Shown: positions 26,303 through 34,339 of the stretch, piece after piece
Layout of the letters: each line of letters opens with the position of its first letter
Position numbering within the stretch: the first letter of the stretch is position 1
From: Caulobacteraceae bacterium
Lineage (GTDB): Bacteria; Pseudomonadota; Alphaproteobacteria; Caulobacterales; Caulobacteraceae
Direction of reading: 5' to 3'
Length of the DNA stretch: 61,397 nucleotides
Assembly: GCA_019247715.1 (NCBI GenBank)
Contig: JAFBAO010000073.1
Coordinates: forward strand, 1-61,397
The notes under the pieces: model-generated
What the model was told of the DNA's origin: nothing
The model's input: the letters and a program-made list of their open reading frames with translations, nothing else
The model's database searches: none
Position numbers and translations under genes: made by a program

Positions 26303-26533
26303 ATGAGCGTTGAAGTATTGCTCCCGAAGCTCGGCTTCTCCATGGACGAGGGCACGGTGGTGGAGTGGCTGGCGGCAGACGGCGCCAAGGTCGCCGAGGG
26401 GGCGCCGCTGTTCGTCCTCGAGTCCGACAAGTCCAGCAACGAGATCGAGAGCCCCGCAAGCGGCGTGCTCAAGATCATCGGCGCGGCCGGCGAGACCTTC
26501 CCCGTGGGCGCGGTGATCGGCCTGATCGAGTAG
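26303..26533 (+). CDS. Stand-alone lipoyl-domain protein (module 1)
   Basis: Only 76 residues, a single biotinyl/lipoyl domain: VLLPKLGFSMDEGTVVEWL, then LESDKSSNEIESPASG with the predicted lipoylated Lys43, then the closing strand VGAVIGLIE. In ordinary 2-oxoacid or acetoin dehydrogenases this domain is the N-terminal arm of a 400-550-residue E2. Here the reading frame stops cleanly after the domain, with no subunit-binding or acyltransferase part downstream, and the next gene is an SDR. It is therefore either a mobile acyl/electron carrier, like GcvH or LbpA, or borrows an E2 core encoded elsewhere. GAGAGGACC precedes the ATG. Confidence 0.9.
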   Translation: MSVEVLLPKLGFSMDEGTVVEWLAADGAKVAEGAPLFVLESDKSSNEIESPASGVLKIIGAAGETFPVGAVIGLIE

Positions 26534-26650
26534 GACGCCAGCTGCGGCGCTGGATGCGCATGGCCCGCTCCTAGCCTCGGCCTCCGCCGCTACCCCTGCG
26601 CGCGGGTTCGCGCTACTGGAGGCGGACGGCCGGAAACGAGAGGAGCGTCC

Positions 26651-27475
26651 ATGTCGAGCTTGTTCGATCTGACGGGCAAAGTCGCCATCGTCACCGGATC
26701 GACGAAGGGGATCGGCGCGGGGATCGCGCGCCGCTTCGTCGAGCACGGGGCGAAGGTGGTGATCACCAGCCGCAGCCAGGCCGACTGCGAGGCGACGGCG
26801 GGCGCCCTGAACCAGGAACTGGGTCGGGAGGCGACCCTTGGCCAGGCAAGCGACCTTTCCGACCGCGACAGCCTCAAGCGCCTGGTGGAGACCGCCGTGC
26901 GACGCTTCGGCGGCCTCGATATCCTGGTCCTCAACGCCGCCAAGACCGACGTGCTGGGGACCGCCGGCCAGACGCCGGCCGCGGACTTCCTGGCGATGCT
27001 CGGCGCCAATGTGGTGAACAACACCGAGCTGGCGCTGGCGGCGCACCCGCACCTCCTGGAGCGCGGAGGCGGGAGCGTGATCTTCATCGGTTCCGTCGCG
27101 GGGACCGGAGCCTCGGCGACCGTGTCGGCCTACTCGGTGTGCAAGCGGGCGCTCATGCAGGTGGTGGACAATCTGGCCCTGGAATGGGGCCGCCAGAACA
27201 TCCGGGTCAACGCCGTCGTGCCCGGCCTCACCATGACCGAGGACACCCGCCGGTTCTGGGAGGCGCCGCAGGTGAACGCCGCATTCGTCGCCCGCATCCC
27301 GCTCGGACGGTGGGTGCAGCCGGACGAGATCGCCGCCGCCTGCCTGTGGCTCGCGACCGACGGGGGCGCCGCAGTCACCGCCCAGAAGATCGTGGTCGAC
27401 GGCGGCCTCACCATCCGCGGCGCGAGCGAGCCGCCCGCCGACTTCAAGGCGCTGACGGAAGCCGCCGGGGGTTAG
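26651..27475 (+). CDS. Short-chain dehydrogenase/reductase (SDR)
   Basis: 274 residues. Classical SDR: cofactor loop TGSTKGIGAGIARRF near residue 17, LVLNAAKTD in place of the NNAG motif, the catalytic Ser in IGSVAG, and Tyr-x3-Lys in SAYSVCKRAL. The C terminus carries IVVDGGLTI. The R in ITSRSQ after beta-2 favours NADP(H), but this is weak. It is last in the E1/lipoyl operon, 117 bp after the lipoyl domain, with a good ribosome binding site (GAGAGGAGCG). A hydroxyl/ketone interconversion on the intermediate handled by the E1 module is a reasonable guess. Confidence 0.93.
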   Translation: MSSLFDLTGKVAIVTGSTKGIGAGIARRFVEHGAKVVITSRSQADCEATAGALNQELGREATLGQASDLSDRDSLKRLVETAVRRFGGLDILVLNAAKTDVLGTAGQTPAADFLAMLGANVVNNTELALAAHPHLLERGGGSVIFIGSVAGTGASATVSAYSVCKRALMQVVDNLALEWGRQNIRVNAVVPGLTMTEDTRRFWEAPQVNAAFVARIPLGRWVQPDEIAAACLWLATDGGAAVTAQKIVVDGGLTIRGASEPPADFKALTEAAGG

Positions 27476-27538
27476 TGTCCCGAGACCGGCCCCGCGGATG
27501 CGGGCGCTCAAGCTCCCCAGCGGCCTCTGCAGGAACGA

Positions 27539-29899
27539 TCAGAAGGCGTAGCGCGCCGTGAAGCCGTAGGTGCGCGGATCGCCGGGGAAGCTGCTGATGA
27601 AGCCGATCGGCGACTGGTCCAGATAGCGCAGGGCGTACTTCTGGTCGGCCAGGTTGCGAACCCAGACCGTCAGGTCGAGCTTCCGCGCATCCAGGTGCAG
27701 GTTCACCTGCGCGTTCGCCAACCCGTAGCCCGGCTGGACGGTGAAGATGGAGGCGGGGGGCGCCGCGGCCCAGGCGATCCGGCTCTTGTGATAGTAGTCC
27801 GCGTGCAGGGTGATGGGCCCGACGGCGGTCGGGATCTTGTAGTCGCCCGAAATGCCCCAGGTGACGTTCGGAACCTGCTGGAACGGCGACTGCAGGGTCA
27901 CCGTCGTCACGGTCGGCAGGATGTTGTTGTAATGCGCGTTCAACGCCCCGAAATTGGCGTTCAGGCGCAGGTTGCCCAGCTGGGCGGTTCCTTCGAGCTC
28001 GACGCCGTTGATGCGACCCGAGCCGGCGTTCTGGAAGACCGAGGTGGTGGTGCCGGTGCCCGATAGCACGACCGCCGAGAACTGGATGCTGGTGAAGTCC
28101 GAGTGATAGGCGGCGGCGTTCACCCGCAGCCAGCTCGTCACGTCCACCTTGGCGCCCACCTCTTCGGAGTCGACGCGCTCAGGCTGGAAAGGCTGCAGGG
28201 CGAAGGCGTTCGTGGCCCGGAAGTTGAAGCCGCCGGCGCGGAAGCCGCGGGAGAACTTCACATACACCAACGCCTTCGGGTCCACCTGGAAGTTCAGGCT
28301 GGCCATGAACGGCGTGTACTGGAACTTGGCGGTGGGCGCCATGACCTGACAACCGAACGCCAGGGTGGCCCCGGTGATGTTGCAGGCCACGGGCGCGTAG
28401 GTGAACGCGTTTCGCCGCAGGGGCGCCAACGTCATGTTGCGGGTGTCCCAGACGGGCCGGACGCCGAGGGTGAGGCTGAACTGGTCGGTGAAGTGCCAGG
28501 TGGCCTGGCCGAACACCGACTTCGAGTGGTTGATGATGTCGTGGCCGTCGGTGGTGTTGCCTTGGTTGACGCCAAAGACGTTCCACAAGGCGTGGGTGAT
28601 CGGGTTGATGACTCCGGGTGCGAAGTCGAAGATAGCCTGGGTCTTCAGGTATCCATTCTCGCGGAAGTAATAAGCCCCGATGATCCAGTCCAGCTTGTCC
28701 TCGAAGGCTTTGCCGTAGAGCTGGAATTCCTGGCTGAACTGGTGTTGACCGAAATGGTCGCCCGGGTCCTGCTGCTGGAGGAGCAGATAGGGCGTGCCGT
28801 CCAGATCGTTGTTGTTGTTGTTGCGGTAGGCGCCGCGCCACGCGCTGATCGACTTGAAGGTCCCGAACGAGCCGAAGGTCTTGCTGATCGTCAGGCTGCC
28901 GCCGTATTCAGCCGTATTGAACGGCCCCGTCGTGGTGGACGGCACGCTCGTGCTGAACTCGCCGGCGGGATAGGACAGGCCGCTGTCCGCGCCCCCGCTC
29001 ACCGACCGGATGAAGGCGAGGCCGGTGGCGTTGAGGAAGTGCGCCGACACCCACTGGCCGGTGTTCTGGAAATGGGTGTAGTCGGCCGCCAGCAGGACAT
29101 CCCAGTCGCTGCCCTGGGCGCGGATCGCGCCACGTATGTAGGTCTGATCCTGGGAGTTCAGCGGCGCGCCGGTGATCGAGCTATGGGCGAAGCCGTTATG
29201 CGCCTGATGGTTGACTACGAGGCGCGCCGAAAGGATATCGGTGATCGGCACGTTGAGGACACCGGTGAGCGTCCAGGCGTTGAAGTTGCCGTAGGAGCCT
29301 TCGAGCCAGCCGCCGAGGTTGTGGTTCGGGCGGGTGGGAACCACATTTATGGCGCCGCCGATGGTGTTGCGCCCGAAGAGGGTGCCCTGTGGCCCCCGCA
29401 GCACCTCGACCCGCTCCACGTCGATGAGCCCGAGGTTGGCGCCGGAGCTGCGGCCGACGTAGACGCCGTCCAGGTAGAGGCCCACCGCCGGGTCGACGTT
29501 GGGGGTGTTGTCGACGTTGACCTGCCCGCGCAGCTCGATGGAGGCGTTGGTCGGGTCGCCCGAGAAGACCGAGATGTTCAGGTTCGGGACCGAGCGGGCC
29601 AGGGCGCTCACGTCGGTCTGCTGCTGGGCCTGGAGCGTGGCGCCGGTGATGGCGGTGACGGCCACCGGCACCCGCTGGATGTTCTCCTCGCGCCGGGTGG
29701 CGGTGACCACGACGGCCTCGAGCTGGGTCGAGGGCGGGCTGGCGGCGGCGCCGGTCGCGGCGGCCTCCGCCGCCATGGCCGGCGAAGCGGCGGCCGTCAG
29801 GGCCGCTATGGCGCCGCCCGCCAAGAGGCGCAGGGTCCGAAGCCGCCTAGTTCGGCCGGCCGCATGCCGTACGGAATCGTTCTCAGCTTGGTGAAACAA
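27539..29899 (-). CDS. TonB-dependent outer-membrane receptor
   Basis: About 786 residues. A signal peptide (LLAGGAIAALTAAASPAMA) precedes a plug domain beginning QLEAVVVTATRREENIQRVP, with GLYLDGVYVGRS and VEVLRGPQGTLFGRNTIGGA. A long beta-barrel with many aromatic strand ends follows, closing in GFTARYAF with the terminal Phe needed for outer-membrane insertion. It imports a substrate using TonB energy, and the sequence class is typical of sphingomonad/caulobacter receptors for hydrophobic nutrients. No ATG is in frame before the signal peptide. I take the TTG at 29899 behind AAGGGGGGGG; the frame is open to a TTG at 30001. The eight-G run could hide an indel. Divergent from the fused ACAD. 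Confidence 0.93.
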   Translation of the reverse strand: MFHQAENDSVRHAAGRTRRLRTLRLLAGGAIAALTAAASPAMAAEAAATGAAASPPSTQLEAVVVTATRREENIQRVPVAVTAITGATLQAQQQTDVSALARSVPNLNISVFSGDPTNASIELRGQVNVDNTPNVDPAVGLYLDGVYVGRSSGANLGLIDVERVEVLRGPQGTLFGRNTIGGAINVVPTRPNHNLGGWLEGSYGNFNAWTLTGVLNVPITDILSARLVVNHQAHNGFAHSSITGAPLNSQDQTYIRGAIRAQGSDWDVLLAADYTHFQNTGQWVSAHFLNATGLAFIRSVSGGADSGLSYPAGEFSTSVPSTTTGPFNTAEYGGSLTISKTFGSFGTFKSISAWRGAYRNNNNNDLDGTPYLLLQQQDPGDHFGQHQFSQEFQLYGKAFEDKLDWIIGAYYFRENGYLKTQAIFDFAPGVINPITHALWNVFGVNQGNTTDGHDIINHSKSVFGQATWHFTDQFSLTLGVRPVWDTRNMTLAPLRRNAFTYAPVACNITGATLAFGCQVMAPTAKFQYTPFMASLNFQVDPKALVYVKFSRGFRAGGFNFRATNAFALQPFQPERVDSEEVGAKVDVTSWLRVNAAAYHSDFTSIQFSAVVLSGTGTTTSVFQNAGSGRINGVELEGTAQLGNLRLNANFGALNAHYNNILPTVTTVTLQSPFQQVPNVTWGISGDYKIPTAVGPITLHADYYHKSRIAWAAAPPASIFTVQPGYGLANAQVNLHLDARKLDLTVWVRNLADQKYALRYLDQSPIGFISSFPGDPRTYGFTARYAF

Positions 29900-30388
29900 G
29901 CGCCCCCCCCTTGTTCTCGCCGCACCGGCGGCGATCCGCTCCGGCCCTCTCAGAAAGGGCCGCCAGTTTGTCGACCACGACCCGCCCGGCTGCACGCCCA
30001 AAGTGGCCTGAATCGCATTTTTTCAAAGTTGTAAGGCTCGGCTTTCCGGCGCGTCAAGGGGCCTGACACCGTGTCACGATAATAGACGTTATGTATATTC
30101 GTGCGCCGCCAAGGCTATCGAGTCGGGGCGCGCAGAGGCTGGGCATGTCCGGCGTCTCGGTTCGCGCTCTCGCCATGCGACAATTGGCGCCAGACCGAGA
30201 GGGCCCGGCTTCCCGAGGGCCCTCTCGCCGCCTGCAGTACTTCGCTGACCCACAGCCAGTGGCTTACGAGGCGGGACGTCTTCCAAAGTCGCAGGCGTCC
30301 TTCCGACGGCGGCGTGTGGCCGAGCGAATCGACTTTGTCCCGTCGATGGTGCAGCAAAAGCGCCGACGACGACGAATGCGAGGCGCCA
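29900..30388. other. Divergent promoter region, TonB receptor / fused ACAD
   Basis: Nearly 490 bases without a supported gene. It contains the palindrome TGACAC-C-GTGTCA at 30064-30076, directly followed by an AT-rich segment with ATAA-N6-TTAT (around 30079-30092). Both are good places for promoters and a repressor site. The frame open from 30101 has no conserved residues before the ACAD start at 30389. Confidence 0.5.
30064..30076. promoter_or_regulatory. Palindrome TGACAC-C-GTGTCA, candidate operator
   Basis: Perfect six-base arms around one base in the divergent region between the TonB receptor and the fused ACAD, followed within three bases by an A/T-rich promoter-like segment. The TetR at 32886, downstream of the ACAD, is the nearest candidate binder. 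Confidence 0.4.
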
Positions 30389-32761
30389 ATGGGTTTGAGG
30401 CTGACCGATGAGCAGCAGCTGCTGCGCGACCAGGTCCGGGGCCTGCTTTCCGAGATTTGCCGGCCAGACGACCTGCGCCGCCTCATCGCCAGCGGCGCGC
30501 CGTGGGACGAACGGCTTTGGAAAGCGCTGGCCGAGCTCGGAGTGCTGGGCGCGGCGATCCCTGAGCAATATGGAGGCGTGGGTCTCGGCCCGGTCGAGGT
30601 GAGCATCGTCGCCCAGGAGCTCGGCCGCGCCGTCGCCCCGGTCCCGTTCTTCTCCTCGATCTGCCTGGCGGCCGAGGCCCTGATGCTGGCCGGCACAGAC
30701 GCGCAGCGGCGGACCTGGCTGCCGAAACTCGCCTCGGGCGAGGCGGTCGGCACGCTGGCGTGGACCGAGGGCAAGACGGCGCCAAGCGCCGCCCTTCTCC
30801 AAGCCAAGCTGGAGGGGGGGAGGCTGTTTGGCGTGAAGACCCCCGTCCCGGACGCCGAGGTCGCCCAGATCTGCGTGGTCGCCTGCCTCGTGGCCGGCAA
30901 GCCGGGTCTGGCGCTGGCGGAACTGGGCCAGCCCGGCGTCAGGGCCACGCCCCTGCGCGGGATCGACGAATTGCGCCGCTTCTCCCGGCTGGACTTCGAC
31001 GGCGCTGCGGCCGAGCCCATGGACGCCATGGACGGCGCCGATGCGCTTCGCCGGCTCTTGGACCGGGCGGCGGTCTACGAGGCCTTCGAACAGGTGGGCG
31101 GCGCCGAGGCGGCGCTGACCATGGCCCGCGACTTCACCCTCCAGCGGCACATCTTCGGCCGCCCGCTCGCCTCCTACCAGGCGATCAAGCATTCGCTGGC
31201 GAACATCTTCGCCAAGCTCGAGCTCGCCACCTGCAACGCGCTCTACGCCGTTCAGGCGCTTCAGGACGAGCGCCCGGACGCGGCGGCGGCGGCGGCGACC
31301 GCCCGCATCGGCGCGGCCAGTGTCTATGACGTGGTGGCGCGCGAGAACCTGCAGTTCCACGGCGGCATCGGCTTCACCTGGGAGGCGGACTGCCACTTCC
31401 ACTACCGGCGCGCGCGCACCCTGGCGCTCAATATCGGCTCCCCCGAGTTCTGGTCCGACCGGCTGATCGAGGCGCTGGATGCGGCGCCGGACGAGCAGCC
31501 GCGCGCTTCGCGTCCCGCCCGCAACGAGGCCGCAGCGGACTCGCCCGAGGATGCGGCCTACCGGGAGAAGGTCCGGGCCTGGATCGCCGGGCACGGTGCT
31601 CCGTTCCGCGGCCCGGCCGAGGCCAACGGCATGCACACGGAAGAAGGCGCACGGCGGTGCGAAGGGTGGACCAGGCTCAAACATGCGGCCGGCTACTCCG
31701 GCATCGACCATCCGAAGGAGTTCGGCGGCGCCGGCGGCACGCGCCGGGAGGCGCAGATCTTCGCGCAAGAAGAGGCCAAGGCGGGCATATGGGGCCATCT
31801 GGGTGGCGCGTCCTTCCCGATGGCCATGGCCGCGCTTCGCCGGCACGGAACCCCGGAGCAGCGGCGTAAGTGGGAAAGCGCGACCTACGCGGGCGAGATC
31901 TTCTGGTGCCAGCTTTTCTCGGAGCCCGGCGCCGGGTCGGACCTGGCGGCCGTGCGCACCAAGGCGGTCAAGCAGGGCGACCACTGGGTCGTGAACGGGC
32001 AGAAGGTCTGGACCAGCGGCGGCGACCTGGCCGATTACGGCATCCTTCTCGCCCGCACCGACCCGTCGGTTTCCAAGCACCAGGGTCTGTCGTTCTTCCT
32101 CATCGACATGCGCCAGCCCGGCGTCACCGTGCGACCGATCCGCCAGATCAACGGCGGCGCGGGGTTCACCGAGACCTTCCTGGTGGACGCGGTGGTTCCG
32201 GACGAGAACCGCATCGACGCCGAGGGGCAGGGTTGGGCTGTGGCCATGTCGGTGCTCGCCCAGGAGCGGACCACGACCCGGGGGATCGGGGAGGGGGAAA
32301 GGCGCCAGTCGTCGACCTCGGCCCGCAGCCTGATCGCACGGGCCCGGCAGGCGCGGCGCGAAAAGGGCGTCGCCCTCGACAGCGCCCTCGTCCGCGCGAA
32401 GATCGCCGGCTTCCACGTGGAGGCCCAGGGCATCAAGAACTTCACCCTGCGCCTGCAGGAGGAGCTGGCCAGGGGCGGCCCGCCGCCCACCAACCTGCCG
32501 GTCATCAAGCTGACGGCGACGAACCGCATACAGCAGCTCCAGGCTTTCCTGATGGACCTGGACGAGGCCGGCGGCCTCGTCGACGAGGCCGAGGCGGCCG
32601 ACGGCTTCGACCGGTTCTACGAGTATATGACCTCGCCCTCCGCGCGGATCGCCGGGGGGGCCGACCAGGTCCTGCTCAACCAGCTGGCCGAGCGGGCGCT
32701 CGGCATGCCGGGCGACCCGCGCGCCGACCGCGACGTGCCGTTCAGCGCCCTGCCGGCCTGA
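30389..32761 (+). CDS. Two-domain fused acyl-CoA dehydrogenase
   Basis: 790 residues, about twice a normal ACAD. Residues 1-360 are a beta-type ACAD domain (LRLTDEQQLLRDQVRGLLSE, RHIFGRPLASYQAIKHSL, QFHGGIGFTWEADCHFHYRR) without the FAD signature. An Ala/Pro/Glu-rich linker spans about 361-390. Residues 391-790 are an alpha-type ACAD with FSEPGAGSDLAAVRT near 510 and VNGQKVWTSGGDLADYG. The C-terminal stretch IAGGADQVLLNQLAER lacks the EIQRN-type Glu. It looks like a heterotetrameric alpha2beta2 ACAD whose subunits have been joined. The start ATG 30389 begins exactly at the domain; the upstream open frame is unsupported. A TetR gene follows. Substrate unknown, probably bulky. Confidence 0.9.
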   Translation: MGLRLTDEQQLLRDQVRGLLSEICRPDDLRRLIASGAPWDERLWKALAELGVLGAAIPEQYGGVGLGPVEVSIVAQELGRAVAPVPFFSSICLAAEALMLAGTDAQRRTWLPKLASGEAVGTLAWTEGKTAPSAALLQAKLEGGRLFGVKTPVPDAEVAQICVVACLVAGKPGLALAELGQPGVRATPLRGIDELRRFSRLDFDGAAAEPMDAMDGADALRRLLDRAAVYEAFEQVGGAEAALTMARDFTLQRHIFGRPLASYQAIKHSLANIFAKLELATCNALYAVQALQDERPDAAAAAATARIGAASVYDVVARENLQFHGGIGFTWEADCHFHYRRARTLALNIGSPEFWSDRLIEALDAAPDEQPRASRPARNEAAADSPEDAAYREKVRAWIAGHGAPFRGPAEANGMHTEEGARRCEGWTRLKHAAGYSGIDHPKEFGGAGGTRREAQIFAQEEAKAGIWGHLGGASFPMAMAALRRHGTPEQRRKWESATYAGEIFWCQLFSEPGAGSDLAAVRTKAVKQGDHWVVNGQKVWTSGGDLADYGILLARTDPSVSKHQGLSFFLIDMRQPGVTVRPIRQINGGAGFTETFLVDAVVPDENRIDAEGQGWAVAMSVLAQERTTTRGIGEGERRQSSTSARSLIARARQARREKGVALDSALVRAKIAGFHVEAQGIKNFTLRLQEELARGGPPPTNLPVIKLTATNRIQQLQAFLMDLDEAGGLVDEAEAADGFDRFYEYMTSPSARIAGGADQVLLNQLAERALGMPGDPRADRDVPFSALPA

Positions 32762-32885
32762 GGCGGGGGCGTCGAGGCGGCGGGCGGCGGTTCGCGCGAC
32801 GTGCGGCGTCTCTGTTGTCGACCGAGGTTAGAGCCCATACTGACCGGGCTTCGATGGAGTTGAATGGCGCCTGCGTGAAAGACGG

Positions 32886-33509
32886 ATGACCGATGTTGAA
32901 GCCGATCGGGCCTCGGGCCGCCCGCCGCGACAGGCGCGCGGCCGGGTGCGACGGGAAGCCATCATCGACGCGGCGGCGCAGATCGTCGCGGCTGACGGAC
33001 CCGAGGCGCTGACCATCCATGCGGCCGCCCGGCGCGCGGGAGCTTCGATCGGATCGATGTACCATTTCTTCCAGAACCGCGACGCGCTGCTGGAGGCCTT
33101 GATGCAGCGCCATCATGCGGCCCTGGCGGAGATTTCCGCCCAGTCGCGCCAGATCACGTTGGAGACATGGCGTAAGATGACCGCCGAGGAGGTCATCGGA
33201 CGGGTGTTCGGCCGCCCGCTGGACTATTTCGCCGGCCATAGGGACGCCCTCGCCCTGGTCACCCTGCAGGACAGCGCGCGGGCGGACGAATTCCAGGAGC
33301 TGCTGCTGCAGGTGATGGTCGCCCGGCTCGGCGAGACGATCGGGGCGAAGAGCGCGGTCACCCTGTTCGCGGTCTGTGCGGGCACCCTGTTCTTCCTCCG
33401 GGAGACGCAACTGGGGGGCAAGGATTCCGCGAGCCGGGACATCCCAAAGGTGCTCACCGCCTATCTGGCGGCGGTGGAGCGTGCGATTGCTGGCGACAAA
33501 GCGAGCTAG
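32886..33509 (+). CDS. TetR-family transcriptional regulator
   Basis: 207 residues. The helix-turn-helix region is REAIIDAAAQIVAADG followed by TIHAAARRAGASIGSMYHFF at about residues 22-62, after a basic tail. The C-terminal domain includes LFAVCAGTLFFLRETQLGG, a hydrophobic pocket-like helix. It lies 124 bp downstream of the fused ACAD on the same strand and is probably co-transcribed. It may control that operon and the divergent TonB receptor through the dyad at 30064. The ribosome binding site is weak, consistent with low expression. Two hairpin repeats follow the stop codon directly. Confidence 0.92.
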   Translation: MTDVEADRASGRPPRQARGRVRREAIIDAAAQIVAADGPEALTIHAAARRAGASIGSMYHFFQNRDALLEALMQRHHAALAEISAQSRQITLETWRKMTAEEVIGRVFGRPLDYFAGHRDALALVTLQDSARADEFQELLLQVMVARLGETIGAKSAVTLFAVCAGTLFFLRETQLGGKDSASRDIPKVLTAYLAAVERAIAGDKAS

Positions 33510-33515
33510 TATGGT

Positions 33516-33569
33516 GAATTTGAAGTTCGCTCGATTGATGGGGCGGGCGCTGAAGCGAACTTCAAATTC
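33516..33569. repeat. Inverted repeat, 16-base arms (hairpin family B)
   Basis: GAATTTGAAGTTCGCT at 33516-33531 is exactly complementary to 33554-33569 with a 22-base loop. It begins seven bases after the TetR stop codon and may serve as a terminator-like structure. The GAAGTTCGC core is shared with the next repeat, so both belong to one dispersed intergenic family. Confidence 0.75.
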
Positions 33570-33598
33570 GTAAACCAAACTAAATTCAAAGCTTTGCC

Positions 33599-33670
33599 AG
33601 TGTCCTTGGCGAGTCCGAAGTTCGCTCGGCGCCGATCCCATCCACCGGCGAACTTCGGACTCGGGACACT
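33599..33670. repeat. Inverted repeat, 15-base arms plus outer AGTGTCC/GGACACT
   Basis: GAGTCCGAAGTTCGC at 33611-33625 pairs exactly with 33648-33662 (22-base loop), flanked by a second outer pairing of AGTGTCC with GGACACT. Pieces of the same family edge (TAGTGTCCCGAG and its complement) recur after the SDR at 27473 and before the SDR at 45073. Confidence 0.7.
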
Positions 33671-33727
33671 AGCGTGGCCGTCGGCGCCGCAGATGTGAAG
33701 CCGGCGGCGCTGAACTCGCCGCACGTC

Positions 33728-33770
33728 ATGTTGATTTTCTAGACTGATCCCTCTTATTTGGCGGCTCGCC
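33728..33770 (+). promoter_or_regulatory. Promoter block shared with the P450 gene (ferredoxin copy)
   Basis: Begins ATGTTGATTTTCTAGAC and ends TTTGGCGGCTCGCC. The first 17 bases match the block at 46091 except for one base, and the right end is also shared. In an otherwise GC-rich region this A/T-rich element, about 150 bases before the ferredoxin, is best explained as a common promoter or activator site. Confidence 0.6.
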
Positions 33771-33922
33771 GAAGCGCGCCGAATGGGCCGCCCTCGATGG
33801 AGCCAGGTCATGCGGCGGCGCCGATACATAGAGCGGGGAAACGCTGTGAGCCAGGACTGCCCCTTCGATCCGAAGGCCTTCAACGCGCACTTGAGCCGGC
33901 AGGCGGAGCCCGCCTGAAGCGC

Positions 33923-34243
33923 ATGGCGAAGATCACCTACATCGAATTCGACGGAACCGAGCACCCCGTCGATGTGAAGAGCGGGCTTTCGGTCATGGAG
34001 GGGGCGATCAAGAACAACGTCCCGGGCATCGACGCGGACTGTGGGGGCGCCTGCGCCTGCGCCACCTGCCACGTCTATGTGGACGAGACCTGGCTGGAGA
34101 AGACCGGGGCCCGTTCGGACATGGAGGAATCCATGCTCGATTTCGCTGAGAATGTGGCGCCCAACAGCCGCCTTTCCTGTCAGATAAAGGTCACCGACGA
34201 GCTGGATGGCCTGATCGTGCGGATGCCCGACAGCCAGCACTGA
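33923..34243 (+). CDS. [2Fe-2S] ferredoxin, adrenodoxin/putidaredoxin type
   Basis: 106 residues from the ATG at 33923; the open frame upstream is not conserved. Cluster ligands are Cys40, Cys46, Cys49 and Cys86, the C-x5-C-x2-C-x36-C spacing of vertebrate-type ferredoxins. Cys44 is an extra cysteine. [20 protein letters not shown] matches the usual region before the last ligand. Such ferredoxins pass single electrons from an FAD reductase to a cytochrome P450. No reductase gene is seen in the window. The P450 at 46162 lies 12 kb away but carries an almost identical upstream block, which argues that the two work together. Convergent with the CaiB-type gene, with a hairpin between. Confidence 0.95.
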   Translation: MAKITYIEFDGTEHPVDVKSGLSVMEGAIKNNVPGIDADCGGACACATCHVYVDETWLEKTGARSDMEESMLDFAENVAPNSRLSCQIKVTDELDGLIVRMPDSQH

Positions 34244-34260
34244 CGCGGGCCGCCGCGCGG

Positions 34261-34329
34261 CTCCGGATTCGAGAATCCGGAGCGCGTTCTCTTCGCAAGA
34301 GCGATTCCAGTTTTGCGGAACGCGCTCTG
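34261..34329. repeat. Intergenic hairpin repeat (family A, divergent copy)
   Basis: CTCCGGATTC pairs with GAATCCGGAG at once (loop GA). It is followed by GAGCGCGTTC ... GAACGCGCTC, the second hairpin of the repeats at 40646 and 43047 with a few base changes. It lies between the convergent ferredoxin and CoA-transferase genes, where it could end both transcripts. Confidence 0.75.
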
Positions 34330-34339
34330 GCCGAACGGC

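Larger units (their letters stand above)
33510..33922. other. Intergenic region with hairpin repeats and ferredoxin promoter
   Basis: About 410 bases between the TetR and ferredoxin genes. The left half is filled by two related inverted repeats (33516-33569 and 33599-33670) and the middle by the promoter block 33728-33770. A 23-codon frame from GTG 33846 to TGA 33917 (starting [11 protein letters not shown] after the initiator) has GGGGAAA upstream. It recalls the extreme N terminus of a cytochrome P450 but is too short to call. Confidence 0.6.

Noticed and set aside
26540..26570. Terminator after the module 1 lipoyl gene (CCAGC ... GCTGG)
   Set aside because: A five-base stem without a T-run; too weak to support.
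33846..33917. A 23-residue frame upstream of the ferredoxin
   Set aside because: Resembles the N-terminal end of some P450 proteins and has GGGGAAA before its GTG, but it is too short for support.
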